DNA of 64,000 nucleotides from Fictibacillus barbaricus (GTDB lineage: Bacteria; Bacillota; Bacilli; Bacillales; Fictibacillaceae). The stretch covers positions 806,001 through 870,000 of the forward strand of contig NZ_BMCE01000001.1 in the NCBI RefSeq assembly GCF_014635025.1. Direction: 5' to 3'. Below the pieces are notes generated by a model that was not told the DNA's origin, did no database searches, and saw only the letters and a list, made by a program, of their open reading frames with translations. Positions 24,284-33,797 of this stretch are shown piece after piece. The position numbers and the translations under genes are program-made. Every line of letters starts with the position of its first letter. Position 1 is the first letter of the stretch.

Positions 24284-27160
24284 TTGGCAACCAATCAAAA
24301 CATCATTGTTAAGGGTGCAAGAGCCCATAATTTAAAAAATATAGATATTACGATCCCGCGCGATAAGCTGGTTGTTGTAACCGGCTTATCCGGTTCAGGG
24401 AAATCTTCACTTGCTTTCGATACGATCTATGCGGAAGGTCAGCGCCGTTATGTCGAGTCTCTTTCCGCTTATGCCCGTCAGTTCTTAGGGCAGATGGACA
24501 AGCCAGATGTTGATTCGATCGAGGGACTTTCGCCTGCTATTTCGATCGATCAGAAAACAACTAGCCGTAATCCCCGTTCAACCGTTGGTACAGTTACTGA
24601 AATCTATGACTATCTTCGTCTTCTATTCGCGCGTATCGGACGACCGGTATGTCCTGTTCATAACGTAGAGATCACCTCTCAGACGATTGAACAGATGGTA
24701 GACCGTATTCTAGAATACCCAGAGCGAACAAAGCTGCAAATCTTAGCGCCGGTTGTTTCGGGACGTAAAGGTGAGCATGTTAAAGCGCTTGAGGATATCA
24801 AAAAACAAGGCTATGTACGTGTTCGTGTAGATGGGGAAATGCGCGAGATATCAGAAGAGATCAAGCTTGAAAAAAATAAAAAGCACTCCATTGAAATTGT
24901 GATCGACCGTATCGTTGTTAAAGAAGGCATTGCAACGCGATTAGCAGACTCCCTTGAAGCCGCTCTTAATCTTGGTGGCGGAAGTGTGATCGTTGACGTG
25001 ATGGGAGAAGAAGAACTTTTATTCTCACAAAACCATGCATGTCCCTACTGCGGATTTTCAATTGGAGAGTTAGAGCCTCGTCTGTTTTCTTTTAACAGTC
25101 CTTTCGGGGCATGTACGTCATGCGACGGATTGGGTGTAAAGCTTGAGGTGGATCCTGATCTCGTTATCCCTGACTGGAGCCGCTCTTTGCGTGATAACGC
25201 AATCGCGCCTTGGGAACCGATCAGTTCGCAATATTATCCGCAGCTCTTAGAGAGCATCTGTAACCATTTTGGTATTGATATGGATGTTCCAGTAGAAAAC
25301 CTGCCAAATGATCAAATGGATAAAATTCTGCTTGGAAGCAATAAAGAATATATTTTATTCCGTTATAAGAATGATTTTGGACAAGTTCGTGAAAACGAGA
25401 TTCAGTTTGAAGGTGTTCTTGCAAACATTCAACGGCGTTACCGGGAGACAAGTTCTGATTACATCCGTGAACAGATGGAAGGGTATATGGCACAAAAGCC
25501 ATGTCCAACATGTAAAGGGCATCGCTTGAAAAAAGAAGCTCTGTCTGTCTTGATTAATGGAAAGCATATCGGAGAAACAACTTCACTTTCTATTACAGAA
25601 GCAAAAGAATTCTTCGATAACCTAGATCTTACAAACAAAGAACGTGCAATCGCACGACTTATTCTGCGTGAGATCGTTGATCGTTCAGGATTCTTAATCA
25701 ACGTCGGGCTGGACTATCTTACATTAAGCCGCTCAGCAGGGACATTATCTGGCGGAGAAGCACAGCGTATCCGACTCGCCACACAAGTCGGATCCCGTTT
25801 GATGGGCGTTCTCTATATTCTGGATGAGCCTTCAATCGGTCTTCACCAGCGCGATAACGATCGGCTTATTCGCACGCTTGAGGAAATGCGTTCACTCGGA
25901 AATACCCTTATCGTAGTCGAACATGATGAAGATACGATGCTTGCGGCTGACTATATTATTGATATTGGGCCTGGTGCAGGTGCACACGGTGGTTCGATTA
26001 CGTCACAAGGTACGCCTCAAGAAATTATGGAAGACCCTAACTCACTAACTGGACAATATTTGTCCGGTAAGAAGTTCATTCCTCTTCCTAAGAAAAGACG
26101 GAAACCAGATGGCCGATATATCGAGTTAAAAGGTGCAACAGAAAATAACTTAAAAAATGTATCTGCTAAAATTCCGTTAGGATTATTTACCGGTGTTACA
26201 GGGGTTTCCGGATCAGGTAAAAGTACACTTGTGAACGAGATTCTTCACAAAGCACTGGCGCAAAAGCTGCACCGTGCAAAAGATAAGCCAGGTGCTCATA
26301 AGTCCATCAAAGGATTAGAGCATATTGATAAAGTCATCGATATTGATCAGTCACCGATCGGGCGTACCCCACGTTCAAACCCTGCAACTTATACAGGGGT
26401 TTTTGATGACATTCGTGATGTCTTTGCTTCAACGAACGAAGCAAAAGTTCGTGGCTACAAAAAGGGACGCTTCTCATTCAACGTGAAAGGCGGACGCTGT
26501 GAAGCTTGCCGTGGAGACGGAATTATTAAAATTGAGATGCACTTTTTGCCAGATGTTTATGTACCATGTGAAGTGTGTCATGGAAAACGATATAACCGTG
26601 AAACATTAGAAGTGAAGTATAAAGGTAAGAACATCGCGGACATTTTGGATATGACGGTAGAGGATTCAGTAGAATTCTTCGCTAACATTCCAAAGATTAG
26701 GCGGAAACTCCAAACGATCCTTGATGTAGGACTTGGTTATATTAAATTAGGCCAATCTGCCACAACACTATCCGGCGGGGAAGCACAGCGTGTGAAACTG
26801 GCATCACAACTTCACAAGCGATCTACCGGAAAGACTATTTACATTCTTGACGAGCCTACGACAGGCCTTCATGTAGATGATATTTCTCGTTTACTTGTTG
26901 TCTTGCAGCGTTTGGTTGATAATGGAGATTCTGTACTTGTAATCGAACATAACCTGGATGTAATCAAACAGTGTGATCATTTGATCGACCTTGGACCTGA
27001 AGGAGGGGACAAGGGAGGCATGATCGTGGGAGCTGGTACTCCAGAAGAACTTGCAGAGATCGAGGAATCTCATACAGGCCGCTACCTGGCACCGATTCTA
27101 AAACGAGATAAGAAACGAATGACCGGGAAGATTAAAGAAAAAGAAAAGCTAGCAAATTAA
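24284..27160 (+). CDS. uvrA: Excinuclease ABC subunit A
   Basis: This 958-residue ABC-type damage sensor has two ATP-binding domains. The first Walker A is GLSGSGKSS, followed by the UvrB-binding segment and the first zinc module CPYCGFS...CTSCDG. The first signature is [14 protein letters not shown] with Walker [11 protein letters not shown]. The second half has GVSGSGKST, a zinc finger CEACRGDG...[20 protein letters not shown] and [12 protein letters not shown] 24284 is preferred for spacing from GGAAGGATG (24268-24276). TTG 24278, directly after the uvrB stop, is an alternative. It ends at a strong terminator. The ATL protein at 17 kb is a likely functional partner. Confidence 0.97.
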   Translation: MATNQNIIVKGARAHNLKNIDITIPRDKLVVVTGLSGSGKSSLAFDTIYAEGQRRYVESLSAYARQFLGQMDKPDVDSIEGLSPAISIDQKTTSRNPRSTVGTVTEIYDYLRLLFARIGRPVCPVHNVEITSQTIEQMVDRILEYPERTKLQILAPVVSGRKGEHVKALEDIKKQGYVRVRVDGEMREISEEIKLEKNKKHSIEIVIDRIVVKEGIATRLADSLEAALNLGGGSVIVDVMGEEELLFSQNHACPYCGFSIGELEPRLFSFNSPFGACTSCDGLGVKLEVDPDLVIPDWSRSLRDNAIAPWEPISSQYYPQLLESICNHFGIDMDVPVENLPNDQMDKILLGSNKEYILFRYKNDFGQVRENEIQFEGVLANIQRRYRETSSDYIREQMEGYMAQKPCPTCKGHRLKKEALSVLINGKHIGETTSLSITEAKEFFDNLDLTNKERAIARLILREIVDRSGFLINVGLDYLTLSRSAGTLSGGEAQRIRLATQVGSRLMGVLYILDEPSIGLHQRDNDRLIRTLEEMRSLGNTLIVVEHDEDTMLAADYIIDIGPGAGAHGGSITSQGTPQEIMEDPNSLTGQYLSGKKFIPLPKKRRKPDGRYIELKGATENNLKNVSAKIPLGLFTGVTGVSGSGKSTLVNEILHKALAQKLHRAKDKPGAHKSIKGLEHIDKVIDIDQSPIGRTPRSNPATYTGVFDDIRDVFASTNEAKVRGYKKGRFSFNVKGGRCEACRGDGIIKIEMHFLPDVYVPCEVCHGKRYNRETLEVKYKGKNIADILDMTVEDSVEFFANIPKIRRKLQTILDVGLGYIKLGQSATTLSGGEAQRVKLASQLHKRSTGKTIYILDEPTTGLHVDDISRLLVVLQRLVDNGDSVLVIEHNLDVIKQCDHLIDLGPEGGDKGGMIVGAGTPEELAEIEESHTGRYLAPILKRDKKRMTGKIKEKEKLAN

Positions 27161-27166
27161 ATGAAG

Positions 27167-27209
27167 AAAGAGATCAAACACACATCCAAGTGGTTTGATC
27201 TCTTTTTTT
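27167..27209 (+). terminator. Terminator of uvrBA
   Basis: AAAGAGATCAAAC pairs with GTTTGATCTCTTT around a 12-nt loop, followed by T run. Confidence 0.88.
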
Positions 27210-27275
27210 ATTTTCAGATATTGACCATAATGGACTGTCTCACTAGGTATGGTATTAGATGATGCACGGCTGAAG

Positions 27276-27308
27276 TAAAAAGTGCTCCTATAAAAGGAGC
27301 ACAAAAAA
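27276..27308 (-). terminator. Terminator of the small hydrophilic protein gene
   Basis: AGTGCTCCT (27281-27289) pairs with AGGAGCAC (27295-27302). On the minus strand it is followed by TTTTTAC. Confidence 0.75.
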
Positions 27309-27309
27309 C

Positions 27310-27516
27310 TTATGGTTTATACTTTTCCTCGCTGGACGAAGTATCCTTTGTACCATGTTTATCCTTTTCTTCACGCTTTTCTTGTTTTAAATCTTCCATA
27401 GGAATAGGGTCCACGTTTCGTTCACTTTCAAATTTATCAAACAAGCTTTCTTTGTCAGTGTCGTATTGTTCAGGGTTGTCCATTTTTCCTTTTTGCTTCC
27501 GTTTATCTTCAGCCAT
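27310..27516 (-). CDS. Small highly charged hypothetical protein
   Basis: This 68-residue protein is almost entirely charged or polar (KRKQKGKMDNPEQYD, then EKREEKDKHGTKD). It has no hydrophobic core and is probably intrinsically disordered. AGGAGTGATG upstream of its ATG and a terminator just past its stop support it as a real gene. I do not recognise the family. Nothing in the neighbourhood indicates a function. Confidence 0.65.
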   Translation of the reverse strand: MAEDKRKQKGKMDNPEQYDTDKESLFDKFESERNVDPIPMEDLKQEKREEKDKHGTKDTSSSEEKYKP

Positions 27517-27622
27517 TAGACATCACTCCTGTTCGTATATTTGTTTAACCATTCCTTTTTCGATTTAACTTTAAACAAATTCTCCTCAAAACGACAATTT
27601 TCGTTTAAAATAGATAAGTGTT

Positions 27623-27823
27623 TTATTTCCATATCTTAGAAAGAATTTTATAGATTACATAATTGATTCCTAACACCATGAACGAACCGAATAAACCTGC
27701 AAGTATTCGATCTGTCGCGTTTAGATCCATAGAATCCTCGGTGATCACACCGAATATAATGCTAGTGATCATAAGTGTGGCTAATACTATAAAAAGAATC
27801 CTTAATGATTTTATCTGTTTCAA
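27623..27823 (-). CDS. Small two-helix membrane protein, hypothetical
   Basis: This 66-residue protein has two hydrophobic helices (about 8-26 and 40-60) joined by a polar loop ITEDSMDLNATDR and a basic C-terminal end. It starts at TTG 27823, with AAGGGAG about 10 nt upstream. The family is not recognised. It is divergent from yvlA and codirectional with the charged small protein about 100 bp downstream. Confidence 0.6.
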   Translation of the reverse strand: MKQIKSLRILFIVLATLMITSIIFGVITEDSMDLNATDRILAGLFGSFMVLGINYVIYKILSKIWK

Positions 27824-28000
27824 AGAAAGTCGCTCCCTTGGGTGTTTTTGTCATAATGATACGGAAATTTAGAAGTTATGTCGAATGCCTCTAGAGATAA
27901 AGGATGTTTGTTTAATGAGGTCGAAATAAAAAAGGCACATGCCTTTTGCTTGCAAAGCAGTTCAGGAATCGTTCTTATTAAAGCAGGAGGTCTTGGCTTG

Positions 28001-28303
28001 ATGAAGGAAGGCTCGAAGAAAATCATTTCAGCACTTTGTTATTTTAGTTTATTTTTTGCTCCTTTTTTATTTCCCATCGCTGTCTATTTTATAGCAGATG
28101 ATAATGAAGTCATGGAACACGCAAAGAAGTCATTTTTATCCCACATATTGCCAATCATTGCAGTTCCACTAGGCATTATTATTATTTTTGAAACACAATA
28201 TCATCCTGCAGCAATTGTGATTAGCGCACTCATTTTTGGTACGCTGACATTAATTGTGATGATCTGGAATATTGTTAAAGGAATAAAGGTAATTCTTTCA
28301 TAA
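28001..28303 (+). CDS. yvlA: YvlA-like DUF4870-type membrane protein
   Basis: This 100-residue protein has three hydrophobic helices (about 7-30, 48-65, 72-95) and the motif VMEHAKKSFLSHIL between the first and second, as in DUF4870-type proteins. It precedes yvlB-yvlC-yvlD exactly as yvlA does in B. subtilis, where the cluster is controlled by the envelope-stress factor SigW. ATG 28001 is chosen because AGGAGG (27985-27990) lies 10 nt upstream. A 41-residue longer frame starts within a terminator-like hairpin and lacks family character. No SigW promoter was seen. Confidence 0.75.
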   Translation: MKEGSKKIISALCYFSLFFAPFLFPIAVYFIADDNEVMEHAKKSFLSHILPIIAVPLGIIIIFETQYHPAAIVISALIFGTLTLIVMIWNIVKGIKVILS

Positions 28304-28393
28304 ATAATTTTTTGTACAAGTAATACCGGAAAGTCTTAAGCATCTTAGAATCAGCCGGCGCCGGTGACGGAATCCAAAAGGAGGCGTCAATGT

Positions 28394-29473
28394 ATGGAAG
28401 AACGCAAAATGATTTTAAACATGTTGAACGAAGGAAAGATCTCTGCTGAAGAAGCAGAGAAACTTCTATATGCCCTTAATGATAAGAAAAAGATGCAGCT
28501 GAGCCCAATTAGCTCTTTAAGTCTAAAAAAGAAGGTAGTTAATGGAGCAACTGCGGTAAAGATGCCGACTTCGGGCTATAAAGTGGCAAAATTCTTTGAC
28601 CGTGTCGTAAAACGTATCAGAACGGTAGATTTTGATTTGAATTTTGGTCCATCTGAACCGGTACATTATGTTTTTCAAGACAGTCATGTTATGTTTCAGG
28701 AAATGGACGTAGAGGTGTACAACGGTTCAGTGACGATTGTTCCATGGGATCGAAAGGACGTACAAGTGGAATGTGATGCACATGTATACAAAGTGCCAGA
28801 AGGGTCTTCTGCTAAAACAAAATTTAGAAATGAAACCTTCTATGATTGTGATGCTACAAAAATGCGTTTTTATTCAAGAAACAAACATCAAAAGGTGAAT
28901 GCGGTTATCTCTATCCCAAGGGAATCATATGATGAAATTAAAATTACGACTTTTAATGGTCCCATTAAAATAAGTGATTCCCATGCAAAAACGCTCAACG
29001 TCAAGACGACTGTAGGAGGTATCGCGATCAATCATTGTACTGGAGAAACAGCAAAAGCAACAGCGGCAAATGGTTCATTAACTCTAACTGATTGTCAGTT
29101 TAAAGATGTTGAAGCAGAAACCATGAATGGCCCTGTACGATTATCGATTGATGCAGCCCAAGTACGATCAGAAACCATTAATGGATCGATTTATTGCCGT
29201 TTTGCGTCAGCAGTAGAGGGGTATGCATCTTTTAAGACGGTGACGGGAAAAATAGAAACAGAATTCCCAGAAACACTCGAGCTAGATGCTGAACTCAAAA
29301 CAATAGTAGGTGGATTTATTTGTGATTTCGATACTGTGGAAGTACGAGAAGAAAAGAAAGAAGTCACGCGCAAGTTTCTTTCTTTTATCGCGAATAAAGG
29401 AACAACATGGCCTTCATTTAAGCTCGAAGCAGAGGCAAAAACAGGCTCTGTTGCGGTGTTAAAAGCGAAATAG
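28394..29473 (+). CDS. yvlB: DUF4097 protein YvlB
   Basis: This 359-residue protein starts with a short SHOCT-like helical segment (MEERKMILNMLNEGKISAEE, ending AEKLLYAL). A linker follows, then a long beta-helix type region (about 90-340) with repeated turns such as TFNGPIKIS, TVGGIAIN, AANGSLTL, TMNGPVRLS and TINGSIYC. This is the adhesin-like DUF4097 domain. ATG 28394 follows AAAGGAGG (28377-28384) by 9 nt. Its stop is 14 nt before yvlC. The YvlB family is linked to envelope stress, but its molecular role is unsettled. Confidence 0.85.
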   Translation: MEERKMILNMLNEGKISAEEAEKLLYALNDKKKMQLSPISSLSLKKKVVNGATAVKMPTSGYKVAKFFDRVVKRIRTVDFDLNFGPSEPVHYVFQDSHVMFQEMDVEVYNGSVTIVPWDRKDVQVECDAHVYKVPEGSSAKTKFRNETFYDCDATKMRFYSRNKHQKVNAVISIPRESYDEIKITTFNGPIKISDSHAKTLNVKTTVGGIAINHCTGETAKATAANGSLTLTDCQFKDVEAETMNGPVRLSIDAAQVRSETINGSIYCRFASAVEGYASFKTVTGKIETEFPETLELDAELKTIVGGFICDFDTVEVREEKKEVTRKFLSFIANKGTTWPSFKLEAEAKTGSVAVLKAK

Positions 29474-29487
29474 AGGTGACTAACATC

Positions 29488-29676
29488 ATGAAAAAACTGA
29501 AACGATCGAATGACGCAAAAATATCAGGAGTATGCGGCGGGATTGCTGAATATATGAATCTTGATCCGACCGTTGTTCGGCTAGGTACAGTAGCACTTGC
29601 TGTGTTCACGGCAGTGATTCCTGTGGGCATATCCTATATGATTGCTATGGCAGTTATGCCTGAAAGTGAAGTCTAA
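29488..29676 (+). CDS. yvlC: PspC-domain protein YvlC
   Basis: This 62-residue PspC domain has RSNDAKISGVCGGIAEYMNL followed by DPTVVRLG and one hydrophobic helix (about 38-58). Such proteins sit in the membrane and report or resist envelope stress. GAGGTG precedes ATG 29488 by 9 nt. A GTG at 29476 would overlap the ribosome site. It is the third gene of yvlABCD. Confidence 0.88.
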   Translation: MKKLKRSNDAKISGVCGGIAEYMNLDPTVVRLGTVALAVFTAVIPVGISYMIAMAVMPESEV

Positions 29677-29680
29677 ATCA

Positions 29681-30043
29681 ATGAGCTGGCTGGCTTCTTT
29701 ACTGATCAATACTATTGCATTAATGGTCGTTGCAGGTTATTTTGATGGTTTTCACATAGAGAATATAAGTGCAGCTCTCTTGGCCAGCGTGTTATTGTCA
29801 CTGTTTAATGTCTTCTTAAAGCCTATCTTGGTTCTTTTGACATTGCCTGTTACACTCTTCTCCTTTGGTTTATTTCTAATCGTCATAAATGCAGCTCTGT
29901 TATCGTTAACTGCAGAACTGATGGGTGATTCGTTTAATATCGATGGTTTTGGAATGGCTCTATTGGCTGCTGTAATTATTTCTATACTGAATATGTTCCT
30001 TGCGAATTTTATCTTAGAACCATTAAAGAAAAGAAGAAAATGA
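29681..30043 (+). CDS. yvlD: Phage holin family 4 type membrane protein YvlD
   Basis: This 120-residue protein has four hydrophobic helices. The motif SLFNVFLKPILVLLTLPVTL and the basic end LEPLKKRRK are typical of the YvlD family (phage holin superfamily IV, though not a phage gene here). ATG 29681 lies 4 nt after yvlC. The longer frame from 29642 overlaps yvlC and is not preferred. It ends the operon at a terminator. A role in envelope stress is inferred from the cluster. Confidence 0.88.
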   Translation: MSWLASLLINTIALMVVAGYFDGFHIENISAALLASVLLSLFNVFLKPILVLLTLPVTLFSFGLFLIVINAALLSLTAELMGDSFNIDGFGMALLAAVIISILNMFLANFILEPLKKRRK

Positions 30044-30071
30044 AAAAAAGAAAAAGAAAATAAGTCAATGT

Positions 30072-30100
30072 AAGCATCTCTGAAAACAGAGGTGCTTTTT
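30072..30100 (+). terminator. Terminator of yvlABCD
   Basis: AAGCATCTCTG (30072-30082) pairs with CAGAGGTGCTT (30087-30097), loop AAAA, then T run. Confidence 0.88.
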
Positions 30101-30268
30101 ATTATTCAGGAAGAAAGATTTGCTTTTAAAGTAAAAATAAGTATAAATACCCATCATATCGGTTGCCTTTGTGGTAATATAGTCCAATTTAAAAAAGTAG
30201 ACTATATGGTACATTTTAGTAGAAATAAATAACTGAATATTCATATTAGTCAAACAGGAGGGAACGTT

Positions 30269-32689
30269 ATGGGGAAAGGGAAGATTGTTTGGGGTAAAAC
30301 TCTGCTTGCTACCAGTCTATCAATTGGACTAGCATCATCTTCATTATTTGCTGGAACAGTTGATGCAAAAGTACAAAATGCGTTAGATGAGGTGTTGAAA
30401 GGGAATCACAATCACAGTCACTCGCATTCTGGTTTGGATCTAGCGATCGTGAATGAGGAAAAATTACTAGATTCACTCATTAAAAGAGGTGTGATCTCTA
30501 AAGATGCTTCTGCGAAACAAAAAGAAGCAGAATTGCATGAGTACCTTGAATTTAAGGGGAAAAATACTGAAGCAAAAGGAAATGATCCGCTTGCAGCTAA
30601 AGTAAAAGCTTCTGAAGCTGAGAAGCAACAAGACTTTAAAGAATTCAATAATGGTTTGCTAAACGGAGATGGAAATAAGAATGGCCATCTTAAAGGTAAT
30701 CCAGGACCAGTTAAAGAAACGGAATACAATGGTGTAGTTCGTAAAGACAAAGTACTCGTACTTAATGTAGAGTATTCGGATTATGTCCACAATAATATAC
30801 AAAAAGGTGAAACAGACAATTATTACAGCGATTATACTCTAGGACATTATGAAGATATGATTTTTGGTGATGATGGTGTTAAAGGACCAAATGGTGAAGA
30901 CCTAGTTTCGATGAAGCAGTATTATGAAGAGCAATCAGGTGGTTCTTATACTGTTGAAGGTAAAGCTTATGGCTGGTTAAAAGTACCTGGTACTGCTGCT
31001 TTTTACGGAGCTGATGATGCAGACAGAGGCGGACATGATAACGTAGCGCCAGGTGGATCTAAGCAGTTAGTTAAAGATACATTAATTGCAGCTAAGAATG
31101 CAGGTGTCCCACTTCAAGACTACGACCAAGAAGATGTACATGACTTAGATGGTGATGGAAACTTGCGTGAGCCAGACGGCCTTGTTGATCACTTAATGAT
31201 TATTCATGCTGGGATGGGACAAGAAGCAGGTGGTGGTTCACTTGCAGACAACGCAATCTGGTCTCACCGTTCAGCATCATTCTATGATCCAGATGGTCTA
31301 GGTAAAGGCCTTCCAGGTTTCTATGATTATACGATGATGCCTGAAGATGGAGCTACAGGAGTTTTTGCTCATGAATATGGACACGATCTAGGATATCCGG
31401 ATGAGTATGACACAATTTACTCTGGAACTGGTGAGCCAGTAGGATACTGGTCTATTATGTCAGCTGGTTCGTGGGCTGGGAAAATTGCAGGCACAGAACC
31501 TACAGGATTCTCTCCTGCAGCTAAATCGTATTTCCAATCTTATTTGGGAGGTAACTGGACATCTACAGCCGAATTAGATTGGGATGAAGTATCATCTAAA
31601 GGAACACAGTTCTTATTAGATCAAAGTAACTCGCCAAATGGTCAAAACAATCAAGCTATCAAAGTAAATCTTCCACAAAAGAAAACGTTAATAAATACAC
31701 CTAAAACAGGTACTTACGAATACTTTGGTGGAGTAGGCGATGAAATTGACACTAACATGGTAGCAACTGTTGACCTTACAGGAAAAACATCGGCTACATT
31801 AAACTTTGATTCTTGGTACAAGATTGAAAAAGACTGGGATTATGCATTTGTTCAAGTGTCAACTGACAATGGTGCAACATGGAAGTCTCTAGGAAATTCA
31901 AACACTACTTCTAATCCAGTTCCAGGTGCGTATCCAACGATTGCTCCAAACCTTCCTGGTTTTACGGGAAGCTCAAATGGCTGGACGGCACAAGAGTTTG
32001 ATCTTTCTGCATACGCAGGACAAAAGGTACAACTAAAGTTCCGTTACATTACGGACTGGGGAACTAGTGAAGAAGGTTTCTATGTAGATAATGTAAAAGT
32101 AACTGCTGATGGTGCTACGGTGTTTGAAGATGGAGCAGAGGGTACAAGCTCGTTCAATCACAAAGGGTTTGATAAATCAGATGGATACCGTTATGGTGAT
32201 CACTACTATTTACTTGAGTGGAGAAATCATGCCGGAGTAGATATGGGTCTTAAGAATATCAAGCGTGGTCAGTCTCTAATGAGCTATGATGGCGGTCTCG
32301 TTGTATGGTATGTTGACCCGTCTTACACAGAAAACTGGACAGGCGTTCACCCAGGAGATGGATTCCTTGGAGTAGTTGACGCTCACGTGAACACTGATCT
32401 TCAATGGAACGTTGTAGGTAAAGAGCCAGCTCAAGCAAGCAGCCGCTTCCATATTGCTGATGCTGCGTTTGGTTTAGACCGTACATCTGGTCTGAATTTA
32501 AACTATCCTGGTGTACAAACATTAAACCTTGCTAGCCAGTCTGCTGTATCACTGTTCGATGACAGCAAGTCATTTAAGAATCCATATATGGATGACGCTG
32601 GGCGCAACATTACAAACTATGGTTTGAAGGTTCGCGTTAACGGACAAGCGAAAGACAAATCAGTTGGTTCAATCGTAATCTACAAATAA
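30269..32689 (+). CDS. Immune inhibitor A family secreted metalloprotease (M6)
   Basis: This 806-residue protein has a signal peptide (about 1-34, ending GTVDAKV), a propeptide rich in Lys/Glu/Asn, and an M6 catalytic domain with zinc site FAHEYGHDLGYPDEYD (His368, Glu369, His372). A MAM-like beta domain (about 530-640, FDSWYKIEKDWDYAFVQVST) and a C-terminal domain follow. B. cereus InhA homologues degrade host and matrix proteins and are also abundant in stationary cultures. GGAGGGAACG precedes ATG 30269. It is monocistronic between strong terminators. A calcium site is likely in VHDLDGDGNLREPDG. Confidence 0.93.
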   Translation: MGKGKIVWGKTLLATSLSIGLASSSLFAGTVDAKVQNALDEVLKGNHNHSHSHSGLDLAIVNEEKLLDSLIKRGVISKDASAKQKEAELHEYLEFKGKNTEAKGNDPLAAKVKASEAEKQQDFKEFNNGLLNGDGNKNGHLKGNPGPVKETEYNGVVRKDKVLVLNVEYSDYVHNNIQKGETDNYYSDYTLGHYEDMIFGDDGVKGPNGEDLVSMKQYYEEQSGGSYTVEGKAYGWLKVPGTAAFYGADDADRGGHDNVAPGGSKQLVKDTLIAAKNAGVPLQDYDQEDVHDLDGDGNLREPDGLVDHLMIIHAGMGQEAGGGSLADNAIWSHRSASFYDPDGLGKGLPGFYDYTMMPEDGATGVFAHEYGHDLGYPDEYDTIYSGTGEPVGYWSIMSAGSWAGKIAGTEPTGFSPAAKSYFQSYLGGNWTSTAELDWDEVSSKGTQFLLDQSNSPNGQNNQAIKVNLPQKKTLINTPKTGTYEYFGGVGDEIDTNMVATVDLTGKTSATLNFDSWYKIEKDWDYAFVQVSTDNGATWKSLGNSNTTSNPVPGAYPTIAPNLPGFTGSSNGWTAQEFDLSAYAGQKVQLKFRYITDWGTSEEGFYVDNVKVTADGATVFEDGAEGTSSFNHKGFDKSDGYRYGDHYYLLEWRNHAGVDMGLKNIKRGQSLMSYDGGLVVWYVDPSYTENWTGVHPGDGFLGVVDAHVNTDLQWNVVGKEPAQASSRFHIADAAFGLDRTSGLNLNYPGVQTLNLASQSAVSLFDDSKSFKNPYMDDAGRNITNYGLKVRVNGQAKDKSVGSIVIYK

Positions 32690-32697
32690 TGATGCAA

Positions 32698-32732
32698 ATA
32701 CCTCTCGCAATCTAGCGGGAGGTATTTTTTTC
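32698..32732 (+). terminator. Terminator after the M6 protease gene
   Basis: ATACCTCTCGC pairs with GCGGGAGGTAT, followed by seven T. Confidence 0.87.
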
Positions 32733-32812
32733 TAGGATTTTCAGCTATTTTAAGAAAAGTGAGGCATCTTTTCTTCCTGGAAAATCCATGGCGGCGGTAT
32801 ATACGGCTAAAT

Positions 32813-32905
32813 AATTCAAGAAAATTTATAGATAATTCCAGAAAAACATGCAATAATTCCAGATATTTTAGTAAGAATTCAAGAAATATTGATGATAAAT
32901 CCACA
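32813..32905 (+). repeat. 21-bp tandem array 2 (core TAATTCCAGAAA)
   Basis: AATTCMAG (M is A or C) starts at 32813, 32834, 32855 and 32876, an exact 21-bp period. A decayed fifth unit (AAATCCAC) is at 32897. Architecture equals array 1: a constant part of about 12 bp ending in an A-tract plus a variable part of about 9 bp, but with a different core. It lies 80 bp past the protease terminator and upstream of the structured RNA at 33.0 kb. Confidence 0.87.
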
Positions 32906-33027
32906 ATTGCAATTTCCGTGTTCACCTGAGGAGTACAACTCATGTAAAGGGAGGTGAGGTATGACTAATCTCCTATTCCCAAATTATTCTATTTATGGTA
33001 AGCTAAAAATAATCTATTTGAAAGAAA

Positions 33028-33231
33028 GGAACTTCAGTGACCTGTATGCCAACAACTAATCTGTAATGGAAAACAATTGGATCGCTTCTCAGCCGTTAAA
33101 AAACAGTTTGTTTTTGACCACGGGAGAAGTCTGTCTACATCCCATTACAGAGGAAATACAGCGAACTGCAGTCCGTTAATTTTTTACTGCGTGTTTACTA
33201 AGCTCTCCTTGTTATAAGGGGAGCTTTTTTT
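33028..33231 (+). ncRNA. Rod-shaped structured RNA of about 200 nt with its own terminator, family unassigned (6S-like architecture)
   Basis: Long-range pairings build one rod. Stem P1 joins 33028-33050 with 33152-33174 (17 pairs, small bulges). Stem P2 is a perfect CTGTAATGG (33061-33069) with CCATTACAG (33142-33150). An internal bubble (33070-33084 opposite 33130-33141) follows. Stem P3 is CTTCTC (33085-33090) with GAGAAG (33124-33129). Stem P4 is CCGTTAAAAAACA with TGTTTTTGA-CC-ACGG around loop GTT (33106-33108). A 10-bp terminator hairpin with seven T lies at 33201-33231. No ORF fits. A closing stem, a bubble of about 15/12 nt and a terminal hairpin recall 6S RNA, but I see no sequence identity. 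A leader of the following gene is the alternative. No clear promoter. Confidence 0.62.
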
Positions 33232-33293
33232 CGTTCTGCAAGACTTTCAAATAGAAGCTGTATTCCCTCGTTACTAATTTTCGAGGTGAATAA

Positions 33294-33791
33294 ATGATGC
33301 AAATTCAACAATATTCATTAGTACTTCAGCAACAAAGAAAAGCTGATTCAGTAAAAAAACAATGTAAGATGTGCGGTAAAGTAACCCTATTCACAGATAC
33401 TACGATCCGGAGACATAATGCCAACGGGAAAAATATCTATCAATTTGCCATCTATAAATGTCCGGAAAACCACTCATGGAACAAAAAGCTCGATATCTAC
33501 AAGACATTTTCCGACCATGTTGACCCAGCTTCGCTTGTACCTACAGAATTTAAAGCCATCGAGCCTGGGGAAAAGATTACAATTAATCCGATAGAAACCA
33601 TTGAAATTAAAATCTTAGGAGTCGCCGGAAACTTTCGATTAGACTGTACCCTTGCCGACCACATCGAAGGATGGAGCCGTACTGAAATTACAAACAAAAT
33701 AAAGGCTGGAAACATCAGGTTGAATAATTGTTTAACGAAACCAAGCAAAAAACTTTCTGTTCATGATAAAATTTTAATAGATGTAAATTGA
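33294..33791 (+). CDS. Zinc-ribbon plus S4-type RNA-binding protein, hypothetical
   Basis: This 165-residue protein has an N-terminal zinc-ribbon-like part (QCKMCGKV about 23-30, then YKCPENHSW about 62-70, so Cys-X2-Cys with a later Cys/His pair) and a C-terminal segment (about 113-165) shaped like an S4 RNA-binding domain: RLDCTLADHIEGWSRTEITN, IKAGNIRLN, KPSKKLSVHDKILIDV. No known family is recognised. Two adjacent ATG codons (33294, 33297) follow GAGGTG at 33283-33288, and the second has better spacing. It lies 63 bp after the terminator of the structured RNA. RNA binding is inferred from the S4 resemblance only. Confidence 0.68.
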   Translation: MMQIQQYSLVLQQQRKADSVKKQCKMCGKVTLFTDTTIRRHNANGKNIYQFAIYKCPENHSWNKKLDIYKTFSDHVDPASLVPTEFKAIEPGEKITINPIETIEIKILGVAGNFRLDCTLADHIEGWSRTEITNKIKAGNIRLNNCLTKPSKKLSVHDKILIDVN

Positions 33792-33797
33792 TTCGGA

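Noticed and set aside
29681-30043. Prophage holin because of the holin-family resemblance of YvlD
   Set aside because: No other phage genes are present, and the gene belongs to the conserved yvlABCD cluster.
33028-33231. T-box, SAM, lysine, glmS, SRP RNA or tmRNA identity for the structured RNA
   Set aside because: None of their conserved sequence motifs was found. 6S-like shape is kept only as a hypothesis.
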